Source of the DNA: Gloeotrichia echinulata CP02
GTDB lineage: Bacteria; Cyanobacteriota; Cyanobacteriia; Cyanobacteriales; Nostocaceae
Direction of reading: 5' to 3'
Assembly (NCBI GenBank): GCA_038087035.1
Contig: CP051187.1
Span: 4,469,001 to 4,533,000 of the forward strand
Length of the DNA stretch: 64,000 bases
Shown: positions 18,444-28,169 of the stretch, in pieces
How the letters are laid out: each line of letters starts with the position of its first letter
Position numbering within the stretch: the stretch's first letter is position 1
Position numbers and translations under genes: made by a program
Notes under the pieces: generated by a model
What the model was told of the DNA's origin: nothing
Database searches by the model: none
Seen by the model: only the letters and a program-made list of their open reading frames with translations

Positions 18444-18854
18444 TTAAAACTTCGCTTTTGAGCGGGTTGCATGAAGAAATGCTAGGCACTCCTCTAGGTC
18501 GTCTCCATGCCAAGTACCAGCAAATTTGAGCAAGTTTTGACCTGTAGAACCTCGTCGGATCATAGATTGAGAACGATCGCCACGTTGTTTTATTTCAGCG
18601 ATCTTAGCGGTAAAATCCTCCGGTGGTTGTGCGTTCTTCTCATCCGACTCAGGAGAATCGGGCGGAATGTGTGCTTGCTCTAAAGATGCCAGAATCGAAG
18701 CTCCAGTGGAAGGTGATTTGGTCACTTCTGATTGAGATGGAACTGTTTTCTGAAAATCAAGAAATGCTAGATATTGCTCAACCTGGGTCAGTTGGTCATC
18801 TGGAAGTTGAGCAATCTGTTGTTGAAGTTGACGGCGGCGGTCAAGGATACTCAT
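18444..18854 (-). CDS. Antitoxin-like partner of the VapC gene
   Basis: The 136-residue protein begins MSILDRRRQLQQQIAQLPDD, an amphipathic helical stretch, followed by a disordered Ser/Pro-rich part and a C-terminal LLKFAGTWHGDDLEECLAFL motif ending near ATRSKAKF. This GxWxGDDxEE-type tail is shared by many short cyanobacterial genes upstream of VapC toxins and probably wraps the toxin active site. It is longer than typical VapB (70-90 residues). The DNA-binding fold was not identified. Confidence 0.75.
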   Translation of the reverse strand: MSILDRRRQLQQQIAQLPDDQLTQVEQYLAFLDFQKTVPSQSEVTKSPSTGASILASLEQAHIPPDSPESDEKNAQPPEDFTAKIAEIKQRGDRSQSMIRRGSTGQNLLKFAGTWHGDDLEECLAFLHATRSKAKF

Positions 18855-19553
18855 CGAACACCTCGCAAAACTGATCTTTTATTTTACTCGATTAGTACAA
18901 CTTTCTTTACATTTCTTAATATATCTGCCAGTAAAATTTACCATATCCTTAAAAAATATTATCAACTTTTATGCAGTCAAATTTATCTGATTAGATAATT
19001 AAAGATTTCATGAATTTACGTAAGAGAGTATTTTTTCTTGCAGATAAATAAATTACATTGATTTTGATCATAAGTTTAATTTCGTACATGCCTTAAGGTG
19101 CGAAATGAGACTTATTTGCCAAGAAAATATCTGCTTTTGCTGCTTAAAAAGCCGTAATCACGTCTTCTAAGGTGCTTGACTTGCTTAAATTAAGTCTTTC
19201 CGTCCACCTTTATTTGGTGGGAAGAGTTTATTTGTTACTGTTTAGCATCGAATCTGTATACGTGATATTGCTTAATAAAATAGCAATTACGGAATCTTGG
19301 CTATACAGCACTCCTGATTTTTGAGATTCTTTATTTCCTTTGTGTGTACCCTGCGCCTGGCTTAAAGCGCTTGGCGGGTGGATAGTGCTGTTTTTTTTAA
19401 ACCACAGTTCTCCTAAATTTGAGAATTGCTGCAGTGGCTTGGCATTAAATTGTCGATAGCTAAAGGACTGCGGGAAAAATGAAACGGTTCTAGTCCCTCC
19501 CGAAGAGGGGGGATATGAAAAGTCAGTAATTTAAATCGAAAGGGAACTTTTTT
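18855..19553. other. Intergenic region upstream of the adhesin gene
   Basis: About 700 AT-rich bases. It contains a possible hairpin CCACC-TTTATTT-GGTGG (about 19204-19219) and an interrupted repeat near 19430. No coding frame is credible. It probably holds the promoters of the divergent toxin-antitoxin operon and the adhesin gene. Confidence 0.45.
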
Positions 19554-22500
19554 ATGGCTTTGAATACAACCAATCTGAATAGCGTAACTCCCATAACTCT
19601 TGTCACCAGTTTAATCGGTGCTGGCGTGGAAGTAAGCAATGTAAGTTTTACGGGTAGTAATGTTGCGGGAGGGCTTTTTAGTCAAGGACTAGCAGCAGGT
19701 TTACGCATCGATCAAGGGATCATTCTTAGCAGTGGAAATATAGCTAATGCCATAGGTCCAAACAACAGTGGTAGTATCAGCACTAACAACGGTACACCAG
19801 GTGACACAAATCTAAATAACATAGTCGCTCCTCTAACCACAAATGATGCGGCAGTATTAAAGTTTGACTTTATTCCGGCATCTACCACTGCCAGCTTTGC
19901 CTTTGTGTTTGCTTCCGAAGAGTATCTTGAGTTTGTCGGTTCATCGTTTAATGACGTTTTTGCTTTTTTCGTCAATGGTCAAAATATTGCTCTCATTCCT
20001 GGTACGACAACGCCCGTTAGTATCAATACTGTCAACAATGTCAATAACTCGCAATTTTTTCGATCCAATGGTAATAACGCTTTCGATACTCAATTTGATG
20101 GTTTGACGACGATATTGAGTGCAGTTGCCAGCAATCTTACTCCTGGCATTCCTAGTACAGTAAAGCTGGCAATTGCCGATACAAGCGATAGTATTTATGA
20201 CTCGGCAGTCTTTATTCAAGCAGACAGTTTTGGCAACCCAACTATTGTCACGCTGACTGCTACTGATGTCGACATCAGCGAAAGCACACCCCCCAATCCT
20301 GGGACATTTACTATCAGTCGGACAGGTAGCAGTGCCAGTCCTCTCACCGTGAATTACTCAATTTCGGGAACTGCTACTACCGCCGATTACAACCCCTTGC
20401 CTGGCAGCATAATTATTCCAGCTGGACAGGCTTCTGCCACGATTACAGTTACTCCCATTGATGATACTGTCCTAGAGGGGGATGAAACTCTAATTCTGTC
20501 ATTAATTGATACTACCAGTTACGATCTCGGAACACCAAATAGTACCACCTTAGTCATTAAAGATAATGATCAGGGCATTACTTTAGGGGTAAATCCTGCC
20601 ATTGTCACCGAAGATGCTACCACCAACCTGGTTTACACCTTCACCAGAATGGGAGTTACAACCAACGCTTTAACCGTCAACTATAGCGTTGGCGGAACTG
20701 CGACCTTCAACGCCGACTACGCCCAACTTGGTGCAGCAAGTTTCAACGGCACCACTGGTACAATTACCTTTGCCCCTAATGCAACTACTGCTACTCTCAC
20801 CATTGACCCAACACTAGACACCATAGTTGAAAGTGATGAAACCGTTGCTGTAACTCTTGCCACAGGTAGTGGTTACAACATTGGTACAACAACCCCTGTC
20901 ATTGGAACCATTGTTAATGATGACACAGAAGTTACTTTAACAGTCTCTCCGAGCAGCGTCGTTGAAGATCAGACAACCAACTTAGCTTACACCTTCACCA
21001 GAAAGGGAGTTATAACCAATGCTTTAACCGTCAACTATAGCGTTGGTGGTACTGCTACCTTCAACAGCGACTACACCCAACTTGGTGCAGCCAGTTTCAA
21101 CGGCACCACTGGTACAATTACCTTTGATGCTGGTGCAACTACTGCTACTCTCACCATTGACCCAACACCAGACACCATAGTTGAACCTAATGAAACCGTT
21201 GCTGTAACTCTTGCCACAGGTAGTGGTTACAACATTGGTACAACAACCCCTGTCATTGGAACCATTATCTCCAACCAAGCGCCGACAAATCTCACGCTAT
21301 CTCCGGTCAAAATTCCTGAAAATCAAGGAATAGTAGGCAATTTCGCCACTACAGACCCAGACCCTGGTAACACCTTTACCTACAGCTTTGTCGCTGGTAT
21401 TGGTGACACCGATAATAGCCTATTTACCATTGCAGGTAATCAACTCCAAGCCAAAGCCCCCTTCGACTTTGAGGCTCAGGATAGTTACAGTGTCAGAGTC
21501 AGAACCACAGACAACAATGGTTCATTTTACGACAAACCCTTTACTATTACCGTTACCGACCTTAACGAAGCTCCGACAAATATCACGCTGTCTACAGTCA
21601 AGATTCCCGAAAATCAAACAACCGTAGGCAATTTCAGCACCACAGACCCGGATCTGGTTGAAACCTTTACCTACAGCTTAGTTTCTGGAACTGGTGACAC
21701 CGATAACAACCTATTTACGATTGTAGGTAATCAATTCCAAGCCAAAGCCCCCTTCGACTTTGAAACTCAGAAACATAGTTACAGTGTCCGAGCCAAAACC
21801 ACAGACAAAGGCGGTTTATCTTATGAGAAACCGTTTACTATTACGGTCTCCAACGTTAACGAGCCTCCAACAAATCTCACTCTGTCTAATACCAACATCG
21901 CCGAAAATCAACCAATTGGCACAGTAATAGGCTCTTTTGATACGACAGACCCTGATTTTAATGAGAGCTTTACCTACAGCTTAGTTTCTGGAACTGGTGA
22001 CACCGATAACAGCAAATTTACCATCGACGGTAATCAAGTCAAAGCGAACGCCTCCTTCGACTTTGAAACTAAAAATAGTTACAATCTCCGAGTCAGAACC
22101 ACAGACCAAGGCGATTCACCTTACGAGAAACAGTTTACGATTAACGTTACCGACGTTAACGAAGCTCCGACAAATATCAGTCTGTCTAATAACACTATTG
22201 CTGAAAATCAACCAATTGGCACAGTAATAGGCTCTTTTGATACGACAGACCCTGATTTGTCTGAGAGCTTTACCTACAGCTTAGTTTCTGGAACTGGTGA
22301 CTCCGATAACAGCAAATTCACCATTGTAGGTAATCAACTCAAAGCTAACGCCTCCTTCGACTTTGAAGCTAAGAATAGTTACAATCTCCGAGTCAGAACT
22401 ACAGACAAAGGCGGTTTATCTTACGAGAAACCGTTGACGATTAACGTTACCGACGTTAACGAAGCTCCGACAAATATCAGTCTGTCTAATAATACAATTG

Positions 22501-23675
22501 CCGAAAATAAACCAGTTGGCACAGTAATAGGCTCTTTTGATACGACAGACCCTGATTTGTCTGAGAGCTTTACCTACAGCTTAGTTTCTGGAACAGGTGA
22601 CTCCGATAACAGCAAATTTATCATTTTAGGTAATCAACTCATAGCTACAGCCTCCTTCGACTTTGAAACTAAGAATAGTTACAATCTCCGAGTCAGAACC
22701 ACAGATAAAGGCGGTTTATCTTACGAGAAACCGTTGACGATTAACGTTACCGACGTTGGGGACACATCTTTTGTCACTATCAATAGTACGACTATAGCTG
22801 AAGGGAATAGTGGTAGCCGCACCGCCAGCTTATTCGTGAATCTATCCAGTCCCAACACTGGGGTTGTGACTGTGGATTATGCAACACTTGATGGTAATGG
22901 AGCTAACAAAGCCATTGCAGGTTCTGACTACACCGCTACAAGTGGCACCTTAACTTTCCTTCCTGGTACTACTGAGCTAACCGTAGATATCCCCATTTTG
23001 GGTGATACAAATGTAGAGTCTAATGAGAGTTTCTTTGTTAACTTAACTAATCCTAATGGAGCAATTCTCGTCACCAGTCAAGGCACTATCAACATCTTGA
23101 ATGATGATATAAATTTACCTCTCACCTTCGCAGGTACTAGTGGTAACAATGTGTTTACAGGTGGTGATGGGAATGACACTATCAGTGGACAAGGAGGCGA
23201 CGATAACCTCAATGGTGGTGCTGGCAATGATATCCTCAATGGTGGTGCGGGTAAAGATGTCCTCACCGGTGGTGATGGTGGTGATAGGTTTGTCTACAAC
23301 AACTTCACCGATTCACTATTTGCTAATCCAGATCGCCTTCGTAGTTTTAATCCCGGTCAGGGCGATCGCATAGATTTAGCCAATATTCCCACCGCTACCT
23401 TCAACGCAGGGAATATCTCTGCTGCCAATTTAACAGCTGCTGTCACTGCAGTCTACGCTGATGCTGACCCTACAACCCCAGGATCGCAAGCATTAGGCGC
23501 TAATCAGGCGGTGTTCTTTAGCTATGGTGCTACCGTCCCGACACGACGCAGCTATCTAGCTGTCAACGATAGCACCGCAGGCTTTAATGCTAACAGCGAC
23601 CTGTTCATTGAGGTGACAGGAATAGTCGGTACTTTAACCCCTGGGTCATTGGTATCCAGTAATTACTTTGTCTAA
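19554..23675 (+). CDS. Large RTX adhesin: choice-of-anchor L, Calx-beta, cadherin-like and RTX repeats
   Basis: The 1373-residue protein has no Sec signal peptide. Domains in order: a choice-of-anchor L module (about residues 12-225, with GLRIDQGIILSSGNIANAIG), three Calx-beta repeats (about 228-575; the second and third are nearly identical), five cadherin-like repeats of about 98 residues starting (A/P)PTN(I/L)(S/T)LS (about 575-1070), a fourth Calx-beta module (about 1070-1185), then nonapeptide RTX repeats (GGDGNDTISG, GGAGNDILNG; about 1195-1245) and a C-terminal secretion region. RTX proteins leave the cell by a type I (ABC/HlyD/TolC) system and bind Ca2+. A role in adhesion or matrix is inferred from the domains. 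Confidence 0.9.
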   Translation: MALNTTNLNSVTPITLVTSLIGAGVEVSNVSFTGSNVAGGLFSQGLAAGLRIDQGIILSSGNIANAIGPNNSGSISTNNGTPGDTNLNNIVAPLTTNDAAVLKFDFIPASTTASFAFVFASEEYLEFVGSSFNDVFAFFVNGQNIALIPGTTTPVSINTVNNVNNSQFFRSNGNNAFDTQFDGLTTILSAVASNLTPGIPSTVKLAIADTSDSIYDSAVFIQADSFGNPTIVTLTATDVDISESTPPNPGTFTISRTGSSASPLTVNYSISGTATTADYNPLPGSIIIPAGQASATITVTPIDDTVLEGDETLILSLIDTTSYDLGTPNSTTLVIKDNDQGITLGVNPAIVTEDATTNLVYTFTRMGVTTNALTVNYSVGGTATFNADYAQLGAASFNGTTGTITFAPNATTATLTIDPTLDTIVESDETVAVTLATGSGYNIGTTTPVIGTIVNDDTEVTLTVSPSSVVEDQTTNLAYTFTRKGVITNALTVNYSVGGTATFNSDYTQLGAASFNGTTGTITFDAGATTATLTIDPTPDTIVEPNETVAVTLATGSGYNIGTTTPVIGTIISNQAPTNLTLSPVKIPENQGIVGNFATTDPDPGNTFTYSFVAGIGDTDNSLFTIAGNQLQAKAPFDFEAQDSYSVRVRTTDNNGSFYDKPFTITVTDLNEAPTNITLSTVKIPENQTTVGNFSTTDPDLVETFTYSLVSGTGDTDNNLFTIVGNQFQAKAPFDFETQKHSYSVRAKTTDKGGLSYEKPFTITVSNVNEPPTNLTLSNTNIAENQPIGTVIGSFDTTDPDFNESFTYSLVSGTGDTDNSKFTIDGNQVKANASFDFETKNSYNLRVRTTDQGDSPYEKQFTINVTDVNEAPTNISLSNNTIAENQPIGTVIGSFDTTDPDLSESFTYSLVSGTGDSDNSKFTIVGNQLKANASFDFEAKNSYNLRVRTTDKGGLSYEKPLTINVTDVNEAPTNISLSNNTIAENKPVGTVIGSFDTTDPDLSESFTYSLVSGTGDSDNSKFIILGNQLIATASFDFETKNSYNLRVRTTDKGGLSYEKPLTINVTDVGDTSFVTINSTTIAEGNSGSRTASLFVNLSSPNTGVVTVDYATLDGNGANKAIAGSDYTATSGTLTFLPGTTELTVDIPILGDTNVESNESFFVNLTNPNGAILVTSQGTINILNDDINLPLTFAGTSGNNVFTGGDGNDTISGQGGDDNLNGGAGNDILNGGAGKDVLTGGDGGDRFVYNNFTDSLFANPDRLRSFNPGQGDRIDLANIPTATFNAGNISAANLTAAVTAVYADADPTTPGSQALGANQAVFFSYGATVPTRRSYLAVNDSTAGFNANSDLFIEVTGIVGTLTPGSLVSSNYFV

Positions 23676-23717
23676 CTTCTCAGGGGAGTGCTGAGTTTTA
23701 TCGTGGGGAAGAAGTTT

Positions 23718-23810
23718 TGGCTTCGGAACACGGAACTTCGACTTCGGAACTCGGAACTTCGACTTCGGAACACGGAACTTCGACTTCGGAACTCGGAACT
23801 TCAGCGAACG
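23718..23810. repeat. 21-bp tandem repeat between adhesin and PEP-CTERM genes
   Basis: About four copies of a unit containing GGAACTTCGACTTCGGAAC, alternating ACACGG and ACTCGG. The repeat lies within an open frame upstream of the PEP-CTERM start but is not likely to be translated. Confidence 0.8.
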
Positions 23811-23909
23811 AACTCAAAACTTCACACTCCCCCCTTCCCTCATCTTCGTGCATCTCAAAACAACCCGCAACTGATACGCAAAAGTAAACCTTCAAACTAC
23901 CTTTACCCA

Positions 23910-24539
23910 ATGAATATGCTTTCTCAAATCAACTCCAGCAAATATCGCCATATCCTCAGCTTTGGTTTAGCAACTTCTGCTACACTGGGCATTATGTCTA
24001 CTCTTCCTAGCAAAGCAACCGCTGCAAATCTGTTCAATGGTGGTTACAATGCTAGTAATTGGACTTTGACTAACACTAATGCTAATGGTACTGTAGACAC
24101 CAGCAATGCCGCAAATGGCAGCGTCATCCTCACAGGGGGCGATAACGGCAGCAATTCATCTGGTATTACAGATTGGACTATCCCCATTAATCCATCTAGA
24201 TCTGGTAATATTAGCTTTAATTGGAGTTATTTTACCTTGGATACTCCCGGATTTGACTCTGCAGGCTATCTTCTCAATGGCAACTATACGCCATTAGCCG
24301 TTAAAGATGGCGACCACAGCACGAACCCCGTATCGTTGAACGTCAACAATGGTGATACCTTTGGCTTTCGAGTGCAAACTTCCAGTAACAGCGATGGTGC
24401 GGGAGTATTGACTGTATATAACCCCTCCCCTGTCCCTGAACCTTTGACGATTTTAGGCTCGTTGACGGCTGCAGGATTTGGAATTGTGTTGAAAAGGAAG
24501 CGTTATAGCGTTTCTCGCCCTAGTGAGGTACATCGGTAA
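23910..24539 (+). CDS. PEP-CTERM sorting-domain secreted protein
   Basis: I choose the ATG at 23910 (protein MNMLSQINSSKYRHILSFGL, about 209 residues); the frame is open further upstream only through tandem-repeat DNA. It has a signal peptide with cleavage near TAAN, a beta-rich domain of about 140 residues resembling carbohydrate-binding lectin-like folds, and a C-terminal PEP-CTERM signal: SPVPEPLTILGSLTAAGFG followed by KRKR. The signal is normally recognised by an exosortase and the protein sent to the surface or exopolysaccharide. After KRKR a short extra tail (YSVSRPSEVHR) comes from an inserted MITE. Confidence 0.85.
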   Translation: MNMLSQINSSKYRHILSFGLATSATLGIMSTLPSKATAANLFNGGYNASNWTLTNTNANGTVDTSNAANGSVILTGGDNGSNSSGITDWTIPINPSRSGNISFNWSYFTLDTPGFDSAGYLLNGNYTPLAVKDGDHSTNPVSLNVNNGDTFGFRVQTSSNSDGAGVLTVYNPSPVPEPLTILGSLTAAGFGIVLKRKRYSVSRPSEVHR

Positions 24540-24610
24540 GGGCACGGCAGTGCCGTGCCCCTACATCGCGTGATACAATTGAGTACCATCACTGAATAGG
24601 AAGTGCTATA
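24504..24610. repeat. MITE-like palindromic element, family B copy 1
   Basis: A 107-bp unit that begins TATAGCGTTTCTC and ends AGGAAGTGCTATA, with central palindrome GGCACGGCAGTGCCGTGCC. A copy of equal length with near-identical sequence is at 58507. It overlaps the last 36 bases of the PEP-CTERM gene and supplies its stop codon. Confidence 0.8.
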
Positions 24611-24743
24611 GGACTCATCTGTTGCGATCAAATTTGATCTGGTTGACCTAGGAGAGTATTTGTAGGTATTGTCCACCACATTCTGGTTTTGGTGGGCAAT
24701 GCCCACCCTACTGTATTTCAACTTTTTTTTGGATAAAGATCAA

Positions 24744-25649
24744 TTACAAAATTTGCCGCAATTCTTCAACAGTATTTGCTAATATTAAACTTCGTAAAAT
24801 CCCTTGCAGTCGCTGTAAATCAGATATTTGGGAGATTTGAGGCATCAATTCCAATCCCTCGCTACCAAATTTCGCCTCTAGACTGGTTCGGATACTGGAT
24901 ATTATTCCCCGCGCTTCTCCCCGCGCTTCTCCTCGCGCTTCTCCTCGCGCTTCTCCCCGCGCTTCTCCTCGTGCTTCTCCTCGCGCTTCTCCTTCACGTA
25001 AAATTTCTTGATACCAGGGTGATTCACGTAATACAGCCATATCCCACCTCATGATTTCTTGAACTAAGGCACTCTCTAACACAAAATTAGCAAAAAAAGC
25101 TAAAACCGTCTCCAGTTGATTTAAGTCTTCATTCCCACGCAAAATTTGTAATGCTTCCCTAATGGTAGATTCGTCATCCCCTCCTTTCAGAATTGGTACA
25201 AAGGGAAGTAAAGATGGTAACGGTTGTTGAAAAGCAATATTCACATCAACTTCCCACAAATTAATCACGCGATATTCTTGAATCGCCCGTAATCCCGCAA
25301 CATTCGAGGCAAAAGAAGTGGGGATTATTACATCATTTGTTGGTAGAATATTAATGAGTACGGGATAGGTAGGTAAGCCATATTTTTCTTCCGCCAGTGC
25401 TGTATAAGAACGTATTCGCCGGGGCATTTTGGCACTATAGCGTAATTGCAATTCGTTTAATACCAGAAATTCTCCATGTTCAGGACTATTAGCACGAATT
25501 AATACATCACTTTCTCTACTTATCCATTGAAATTCACCAGAGAGAATTTCCAGAGCGGTAATATCTGGAATTTGTGTTATCCATCGCACCCAATTATCGG
25601 GTGCTAGACTAATTAGTTTTTTGGTGCTAACATCTGCGGGTTTTGCCAT
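24744..25649 (-). CDS. Rpn-family / putative transposase-like protein with GEAR repeats
   Basis: The 301-residue protein has an N-terminal PD-(D/E)XK-like region, with ESDVLIRANSPEHGEFLVLN followed by ELQLRYSAKMPRRI (about residues 46-78), where D and E-x-Q fit the nuclease core. A helical middle part follows. Near residues 222-247 there is a perfect tandem of GEAR units (seven or so), followed by a short C-terminal domain with SLEAKFGSEGLELMPQI. Rpn-like proteins with charged repeats are multicopy in cyanobacteria. It lies 24 bases downstream of bioD on the same strand, so it may be read through from it. Confidence 0.78.
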   Translation of the reverse strand: MAKPADVSTKKLISLAPDNWVRWITQIPDITALEILSGEFQWISRESDVLIRANSPEHGEFLVLNELQLRYSAKMPRRIRSYTALAEEKYGLPTYPVLINILPTNDVIIPTSFASNVAGLRAIQEYRVINLWEVDVNIAFQQPLPSLLPFVPILKGGDDESTIREALQILRGNEDLNQLETVLAFFANFVLESALVQEIMRWDMAVLRESPWYQEILREGEARGEARGEARGEARGEARGEARGEARGIISSIRTSLEAKFGSEGLELMPQISQISDLQRLQGILRSLILANTVEELRQIL

Positions 25650-25672
25650 TGTTATAGATGCACTTGGTATTT

Positions 25673-26374
25673 TTAACGCAGCAGAAAATCAACTAAATCT
25701 AAGTTTGATGTGATTTGGGCAAGTTTATCCAAATCATCTGGTTTATCTAGGTAAGGTAAGCAGCCTAAAATCGGGATATTAGTAAGCGATTGAATTAAAT
25801 CTGGTGGTGTCAAGTCTGCTATTTCTTCATCAGTACGGGGTTGGGAGCAGTTAAGAATGATGCCTTTGAGATTGACTTTTGTTTGTCTAGCTAAGGCGAC
25901 ATTGGCCACTGCTTGGGCGATCGCCCCTAATCTGACTGGTACCACCAATACTGTTGGTAAACGCCATTGTCCAGCCAAATCTGCTACCGTTAATTCTGCA
26001 GTCACTGGTGAACCTAACCCTCCCAAGGTTTCTACTAAAACAAAATCACGACGCGATCGCAAGTTAGACAAACTTTGCCAAACTATAGCTAAATCTACAT
26101 CACGATTTTCTTTGGCTGCGGCGATGGGAGGTGCTAGAGGTGCTTGAAAATATAAAGGTGTAATTTCTTGGGCTGTTTGTTCCAGCACAAACAGCTTTTG
26201 ATACCACTCGCGATCGCCCACTCCCGATTGAATGGGTTTCATTATCCCCAAACTGCGCTGGGGGTAATATTTTTGCCAATATGCAGCCAACGCTGTTGTT
26301 AATACAGTTTTGCCAGCATCCGTATCAGTTCCAGTAATCAGTAGTGTGTTCAACAATCTATTGTTATTTGTCAT
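25673..26374 (-). CDS. bioD: Dethiobiotin synthetase
   Basis: The 233-residue ATP-dependent enzyme closes the ureido ring of 7,8-diaminopelargonic acid in biotin synthesis. It shows the P-loop GTDTDAGKTVLTTALAAYW near the N-terminus (about residue 15), KPIQSGVGD (about 46), ETLGGLGSPVT (about 114) where the family has ExxGG, and LKGIILN (about 169). Length is typical. No other bio genes are adjacent, which is common in cyanobacteria. It lies 46 bases downstream of the kinase gene on the same strand. Confidence 0.93.
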   Translation of the reverse strand: MTNNNRLLNTLLITGTDTDAGKTVLTTALAAYWQKYYPQRSLGIMKPIQSGVGDREWYQKLFVLEQTAQEITPLYFQAPLAPPIAAAKENRDVDLAIVWQSLSNLRSRRDFVLVETLGGLGSPVTAELTVADLAGQWRLPTVLVVPVRLGAIAQAVANVALARQTKVNLKGIILNCSQPRTDEEIADLTPPDLIQSLTNIPILGCLPYLDKPDDLDKLAQITSNLDLVDFLLR

Positions 26375-26420
26375 TTGTCATTTCTTATTTGTCAATATCT
26401 GTACTCAGCATTCAACCATA

Positions 26421-28169
26421 CTACGGTGAATTTTTGGGAGTAAAATCTGGTTGGGATGTTGTATCATCAGGAGGTTTATTTTCTTCTTCATTAGCAGTGT
26501 CTGTGGGTGTTGGAGTTGGTGTTTCTGTTGCTTTTTCTGTTGGAGTTGCTGTTGGAGTTGAAGTTGGACTTGTCTTGGGCGTTGGTGTTGGTGTGGGCGT
26601 CTGTATAGGCGTTTCGGTTGGCGTTGGTTCGACTGGGTTTTCTAAGGAAACACTGAGACTATAATCACTTTCCCCTACTTCAGGGGACAGAGTTAACTGC
26701 ATAATATATTTACCAGTTAAAGGCAATGTTCCTTCATAGAATTTAACTTTTTCCGCACTACTATCAATTGGTTTTTGATTAGCATCTAATAATGTTAATA
26801 AAATACCATTTCCCTGCTCAATTAGCACACTTAATTTAAGTCCTTTTTTTCCAGAAAATGAGTATTCAATTACTTGATTAGCTGTGAGAGTACCATCAAC
26901 TTTGGTTGGATTAGATGCTTCCAGATTTAGGCGTTTACTAGATAAAACAGATTTTCCATTAGTAGATGTAGGTGTAGATGTAGGTGTAAGTGTAGATGTA
27001 GATGTAGATGTAGATGTAGGTGTAGGTGTAGATGTAGGTGTAGTTCCACCAGCAATCACTGGAGAAGGGAAAGTTTGTGGTGGTGTTTCTGGTGGTGCTT
27101 TGGACTGACTACGAATGGAACTTACCAAAGACCAAGAACCAAATCCTGCTAGAATAATTACAGCAGTCCCAATTACCCCAACTGCCAAAGGGTTATCTAA
27201 AACCGAGCTATTTTGGCTGGGGGGAATCACCGGATTGGGTTTATTGGGAACATGTGGCGGTAGCTCATCAGGACGGCGACCAACAGCAATTGTTTGCACA
27301 TTCGACAATTCAGGTGCAGGAACATTGGGTTGATCTACAGATTGTAATGCTTGGAGTACATCAGCAGCACTTTGGTAGCGATCGCCCGGTATATAAATCA
27401 GCATTCGATTTATAATTTCAGCGAATCGGGGATTAACTCTTGTCCAGCGTTGCCAATTCCAAGTAAGTTGGGTTTCATCAAATAAATCCGTCGGTTCTCT
27501 ACCAGTTAACAAAACTATTGCTGTCACCGCCAGAGCATATAAATCACTACTAGGATAAGCTCGCCCTGTTTGCATTTGTTCACTGGGAGCATAACCTAAT
27601 TTCCCCACAGTAGTAACTGAGGCTGTGCTATCTGGAGATAGTAATCGAGTTGCTAGTTCTTTTACCACCCCAAAGTCAATTAAAACAGGCATTGCGTCAC
27701 TATCTCGCAAAATAATATTTTCTGGAGAAATATCTCGATGAATAATCCCTAGATTATGAATATGTCCTAACACAGGTAACAAAAAGCGCATCAATTGCAA
27801 TACTTCTGTTTCAGTCAAGGTTTGACCAACCGCTTGGCGTTGAGAAAGTATAGTTCGGTACGTCTTACCAGCAACGTAATCTTCCACCAAAAACAAGCGC
27901 TGGTCTTGTTCAAATCTTTCTCGAAATTTAGGTACTTGCGGATGCTCGATTTGATACAAAATTGCTGCTTCTCGCTCAAAAAGTTCTTGTGCTTTTTGGG
28001 AGACGAAAGCCCCCGTTGTCGTTGTGATCAATTCCTTGATGGCGCAATGTTCGTTAAAGCGTCGCGGGTCTTCTGCGAGATAGGTTCTACCAAATCCTCC
28101 CTGTCCGAGAATTTGAATTATGCGGTAACGGTTTTGCAAGACAGTGCCAATTGTAATCGGTGGTTGCAT
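26421..28169 (-). CDS. Membrane-anchored Ser/Thr protein kinase with C-terminal extracytoplasmic domain
   Basis: The 582-residue protein has a kinase domain (about residues 13-270): glycine loop GQGGFGRTYLAED, the ATP-binding lysine in HCAIKEL, HRDISPENIIL and IDFGVVKEL, then GYAPSEQ. A membrane segment follows at about 325-350. Outside are Thr/Pro/Ser-rich linkers (about 368-400 and 505-575) and a beta-rich module (about 405-500; DGTLTANQVIEYSFSGKKG) like pre-peptidase C-terminal domains. The usual catalytic-loop HRDxK has Ser instead of Lys, which might affect activity. The layout resembles bacterial receptor-like kinases. The signal sensed is unknown. Confidence 0.88.
   Translation of the reverse strand: MQPPITIGTVLQNRYRIIQILGQGGFGRTYLAEDPRRFNEHCAIKELITTTTGAFVSQKAQELFEREAAILYQIEHPQVPKFRERFEQDQRLFLVEDYVAGKTYRTILSQRQAVGQTLTETEVLQLMRFLLPVLGHIHNLGIIHRDISPENIILRDSDAMPVLIDFGVVKELATRLLSPDSTASVTTVGKLGYAPSEQMQTGRAYPSSDLYALAVTAIVLLTGREPTDLFDETQLTWNWQRWTRVNPRFAEIINRMLIYIPGDRYQSAADVLQALQSVDQPNVPAPELSNVQTIAVGRRPDELPPHVPNKPNPVIPPSQNSSVLDNPLAVGVIGTAVIILAGFGSWSLVSSIRSQSKAPPETPPQTFPSPVIAGGTTPTSTPTPTSTSTSTSTLTPTSTPTSTNGKSVLSSKRLNLEASNPTKVDGTLTANQVIEYSFSGKKGLKLSVLIEQGNGILLTLLDANQKPIDSSAEKVKFYEGTLPLTGKYIMQLTLSPEVGESDYSLSVSLENPVEPTPTETPIQTPTPTPTPKTSPTSTPTATPTEKATETPTPTPTDTANEEENKPPDDTTSQPDFTPKNSP

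Noticed and set aside
23688..23909. 74-residue extension of the PEP-CTERM protein (LRNTELRLRNSEL repeats)
   Set aside because: It comes from a 21-bp tandem repeat and would bury the signal peptide; the ATG at 23910 is followed by a proper signal sequence.
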